A stretch of DNA of 64,000 nt from OLB6 sp964467455 (GTDB lineage: Bacteria > Bacteroidota > Ignavibacteria > Kapaibacteriales > Kapaibacteriaceae). Every line of letters begins with the position of its first letter. The first letter of the stretch is position 1. A program made the position numbers and the translations under genes. The stretch spans positions 35,777 through 99,776 of the forward strand of contig CAYXQJ010000009.1 in assembly GCA_964467455.1 (NCBI GenBank), read 5' to 3'. This document shows positions 62,194-64,000 of the stretch, one piece after another. The notes below the pieces were generated by a model, which saw nothing but the letters and a program-made list of their open reading frames with translations, was not told the DNA's origin and searched no databases.

Positions 62194-63321
62194 CTAAAAC
62201 GCCTCGTTGAAAGATACGTAATACTGCGGTACTCCTCTTGCCACGCCGATGTCGACGCGCAAGCTTACACGTTCTGCCGGATCTAACAGGAACCGCACGC
62301 CCCCTCCATACGAGAACCACACACCATCGAGTGTGAAGCGCTGCATGGATGGGGCTACTTCGCCCATGTCGATGAAGGCGGCACCGCGGACGATCCAGAC
62401 GATCGGGAACCGAACCTCGGCGCTGGAGTAGATGGAGATCCGGTCGCGCTGTTGTGACTCGAACACACCGCGCAGATGATTGGTACCGCCGATGCCCGGC
62501 CACATTTGAAACGTCGGTGTGCCGGCGGCGTTTTGGAACATGATCCGTCCGGCGACGGACATCGTGCCGGTGACGGTCGCATAACCGCGGAGGTCGACGA
62601 TCGACTGTGTCCATGTGAAGTCACTGCCCAGCCACCGATCATAGACCACAACTGCCCCCTCACAAAAGAGTCCGGAGCGTGCGTCGAAGTTGTTGTCGCG
62701 GGTGTCGTACGAAAGCATCGGACCAAGGCCGTTGTTCCATCCACCTTGAGCGCCGGTGACACGACCTTCTCGAAGGGGGCCGGCAGTTCCATCTTCGCGC
62801 AGGTCCACGCTGCGGATATCGTCGTAGCGGATGTCCAGGCGGAGTCCGCCGCTGAGACCATGTTGCACCCGGCGTCCGGTGATCGCATAGAGATTGCGGA
62901 GTTGCACGCGCACCCCGAACGGTGTGTAGAGTTCGGCGTTCGACGATGGGTTGCTGTTGCCGATGCCGAAGAAGTTGAACGGGTAGAGCATCGTTTCGAT
63001 GGATCCTTCGATGCGGATGCGATTGCTGTCGAGGTAGATCTCGGGGTAGAGACCCAGGGCGAACTGCTCGTTGAGTGTTGCCTGGACGGCCACACTCAAC
63101 GACGAGGCGCGGAAGGACGCGTCAGCTTCGGTGCGGTAGGTGAGGAACGCCGCCACGGCGGCCATCCAGTCGGTCTCGGGAGCGTAGGCGACGAGGGGGA
63201 CGAATTGCCAGTCCAGCCCCCGCTCCAGTGTATCCACCTGAGCCGCTGCCCGGCAAGGGGTTCCGGCTTGAGCAAGAAGGGCTATACACACAAGAAGAAG
63301 AGGTGACCGCGATGTACACAT
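62194..63321 (-). CDS. Omp85/BamA-type surface-antigen barrel without POTRA
   Basis: I choose the ATG at 63321, giving 375 residues; a TTG at 63342 is weaker. The signal peptide is LLLVCIALLAQAGTPCRAAAQ. The rest is an Omp85 barrel with GPMLSYDTRDNNFDARSG, 'LRGVFESQQRDRISIYSSAE' carrying the conserved RGxxES/RD element, and GVWFSYGGGVRFLLDP. It ends in FNEAF. There is no room for POTRA domains, so it is like the BamA-related single-barrel family rather than BamA itself. A CCTTGCCGGGCAG stretch in the signal peptide resembles the dispersed repeat boxes. Confidence 0.86.
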   Translation of the reverse strand: MCTSRSPLLLVCIALLAQAGTPCRAAAQVDTLERGLDWQFVPLVAYAPETDWMAAVAAFLTYRTEADASFRASSLSVAVQATLNEQFALGLYPEIYLDSNRIRIEGSIETMLYPFNFFGIGNSNPSSNAELYTPFGVRVQLRNLYAITGRRVQHGLSGGLRLDIRYDDIRSVDLREDGTAGPLREGRVTGAQGGWNNGLGPMLSYDTRDNNFDARSGLFCEGAVVVYDRWLGSDFTWTQSIVDLRGYATVTGTMSVAGRIMFQNAAGTPTFQMWPGIGGTNHLRGVFESQQRDRISIYSSAEVRFPIVWIVRGAAFIDMGEVAPSMQRFTLDGVWFSYGGGVRFLLDPAERVSLRVDIGVARGVPQYYVSFNEAF

Positions 63322-63613
63322 GTTCAACGAATTTGCGTACAAAAGACGGTTTTACCCGGCACAGTCGCTCCCCGGCAAGGGGCTACTGGCGCAGCTTGCG
63401 GTTCGGTCACTCGATCATCGGAGACTCGCTGACCGGCTTCCGAACCGCTTCCTACCGCTGCGGCGAAAGGGGCCAGTTGCCGGGGTATCGTGTCGTGGGG
63501 TCGGCAACTGGATGGGGACTCTTTCAATGCCCCAAACTTCACAAACCGATGACACAATTCCTCTCCCTGAAAACCATGAGTGAGCCAAAATGGCAGAATC
63601 TTGGTAAGTAAAA
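63322..63613. other. Intergenic region with one CCCGGCA copy (k)
   Basis: This 292-bp gap holds a short repeat copy at 63353-63380 (two CCCGGCA boxes with ACAGTCGCTC spacer, the same spacer as hairpin f). The remaining sequence shows no supported gene or RNA. It should hold the promoter of the Omp85 gene. Confidence 0.6.
63353..63380. repeat. CCCGGCA-box intergenic repeat, copy k
   Basis: Two boxes only, 16 bp apart, with the ACAGTCGCTC spacer found in the hairpin at 11705-11757. The copy links the hairpin variant and the tandem variant of the family. Confidence 0.8.
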
Positions 63614-64000
63614 CTACGTACAGATTCCCATCTGCTGAGCGGCCTGCATGAGCTCGAGAACGTTCTTAACCCCGAGCTTTATCATCATGTTACGACGATG
63701 GCTCTCGATGGTGTGTCGACTTCGCATTAATCGCTCTGAGATCTCCTGCGTTGTCAGACATTCGCAGGTGATCAGACGGAGCACGATCTGTTCTGTCTCC
63801 GTGAGGGCTGCGGCAACACGTTCCGGCCGGCTAGCGGACAGATCTACCTGACTCCGCACATGTAGTCCTCGGTGAGCTAGCCGGATCCCCTCGATGATCT
63901 CTTCCGCCCCGGCGTGTTTGAACAACAGGCCATCGGCACCAGCTCGGTCGGCTTTAAAAGCTACCTCTGGTGAGGCATGATAGGTGAAAAAGACAATCTT
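63614..64000 (-). CDS. NarL/FixJ-type response regulator (truncated at window edge)
   Basis: The frame is open to the right edge (128 codons visible plus stop). It begins within the receiver domain: KIVFFTYHASPEVAFKA, then the switch-lysine loop GADGLLFKHAG and the last receiver helix EEIIEGIRLAHRG. A LuxR-type helix-turn-helix follows (LTETEQIVLRLITCECLTTQ, EISERLMRSRHTIESHRRNM). The receiver Asp lies outside the window. It would regulate transcription after phosphorylation by a sensor kinase encoded elsewhere. Confidence 0.9.
   Translation of the reverse strand, partial: KIVFFTYHASPEVAFKADRAGADGLLFKHAGAEEIIEGIRLAHRGLHVRSQVDLSASRPERVAAALTETEQIVLRLITCECLTTQEISERLMRSRHTIESHRRNMMIKLGVKNVLELMQAAQQMGICT

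Larger units (their letters stand above)
22..62782. repeat. Dispersed heptamer AGGGGGC, about 45 sites
   Basis: Read by eye, the 7-mer AGGGGGC or its complement occurs near 22, 802, 2590, 4404, 4670, 4921, 5969, 8034, 8957, 10002, 10980, 11374, 13486, 14396, 15770, 17772, 21100, 22435, 23331, 25088, 26789, 26836, 28902, 30470, 31208, 32779, 33217, 37101, 37212, 41761, 43978, 44386, 47942, 49028, 50233, 50545, 51669, 52773, 57621, 59261, 59771, 60078, 60690, 62653 and 62775. Orientation is about even. Nearly all are inside genes and in different reading frames. Five-G runs ending in C are rarely preceded by another base than A. Confidence 0.7.

Noticed and set aside
62153..62614. A 153-codon minus-strand frame inside the Omp85 gene
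   Set aside because: It is Arg/His-rich shadow coding in another frame of a clear barrel gene.
1..64000. tRNA or other structural RNA genes
   Set aside because: No cloverleaf-like segment or conserved tRNA boxes were found by eye in the gaps.

Overview
The window looks like a chromosomal segment from a free-living member of the Bacteroidetes/Chlorobi (FCB) group, probably near the Ignavibacteria/'Kapabacteria' lineage. That placement is inferred from gene content, without a ribosomal marker. About a dozen secreted proteins end in type IX secretion (T9SS) type-A-like sorting domains. Choice-of-anchor-D, PCMD and Y_Y_Y sensor domains, and an HMA-AraC regulator beside copA, also fit. No tRNA, rRNA, CRISPR, transposase or T9SS machinery gene was seen. 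Coding density is high and most genes encode envelope or secreted proteins.

Layout. 1-11.7 kb: a left-truncated membrane adenylate cyclase with a propeller sensor, a Yip1-like membrane protein, a GNAT acetyltransferase, an SRPBCC protein with a secreted partner, an OmpA-family protein, an FN3/T9SS protein and a UPF1-like helicase. 11.8-24.0 kb: a minus-strand four-gene operon of very large secreted proteins (Kelch/anchor-D, double OmpA, anchor-D, T9SS protein). 24.2-33.4 kb: T9SS substrates, namely two BNR-type propellers, a glycoside-hydrolase-like protein with a CBM, and a cysteine-paired repeat protein ending in a clear terminator. 33.5-40.1 kb: a helical-repeat protein, then a copper module (HMA-AraC regulator, CopA, cupredoxin, His-rich outer-membrane protein, WCGD thioredoxin-like protein). 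40.1-51.0 kb: a decayed glycosidase-like gene and a minus-strand run of six envelope genes, one with a caspase/CHAT-like C-terminus. 51.3-59.3 kb: an AAA ATPase and a divergent locus of two SDR dehydrogenases (one HdhA-like), a POTRA-barrel porin, a TetR regulator, a small barrel and a PCMD lipoprotein. 59.3-64 kb: an IgGFc-binding-like T9SS protein, an Omp85 barrel and a right-truncated NarL-type response regulator.

The most unusual feature is a family of intergenic repeats built from CCCGGCA boxes at 13 and 16 bp spacing, all in one orientation. Read on the minus strand each unit carries an SD-like GGGGAAG, a stop codon in one frame and an ATG in another. These repeats supply start codons, N-termini, stop codons or C-terminal residues to at least three genes, and they fill the whole spacer between one divergent gene pair. 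A second signal is a dispersed heptamer, AGGGGGC, counted about 45 times by eye on both strands and in every reading frame. Other local signals are an SD-sequestering hairpin, a 13-bp tandem array, a low-complexity repeat that encodes a lipoprotein signal peptide, and two 12-bp minisatellites inside the helicase just ahead of Walker A.
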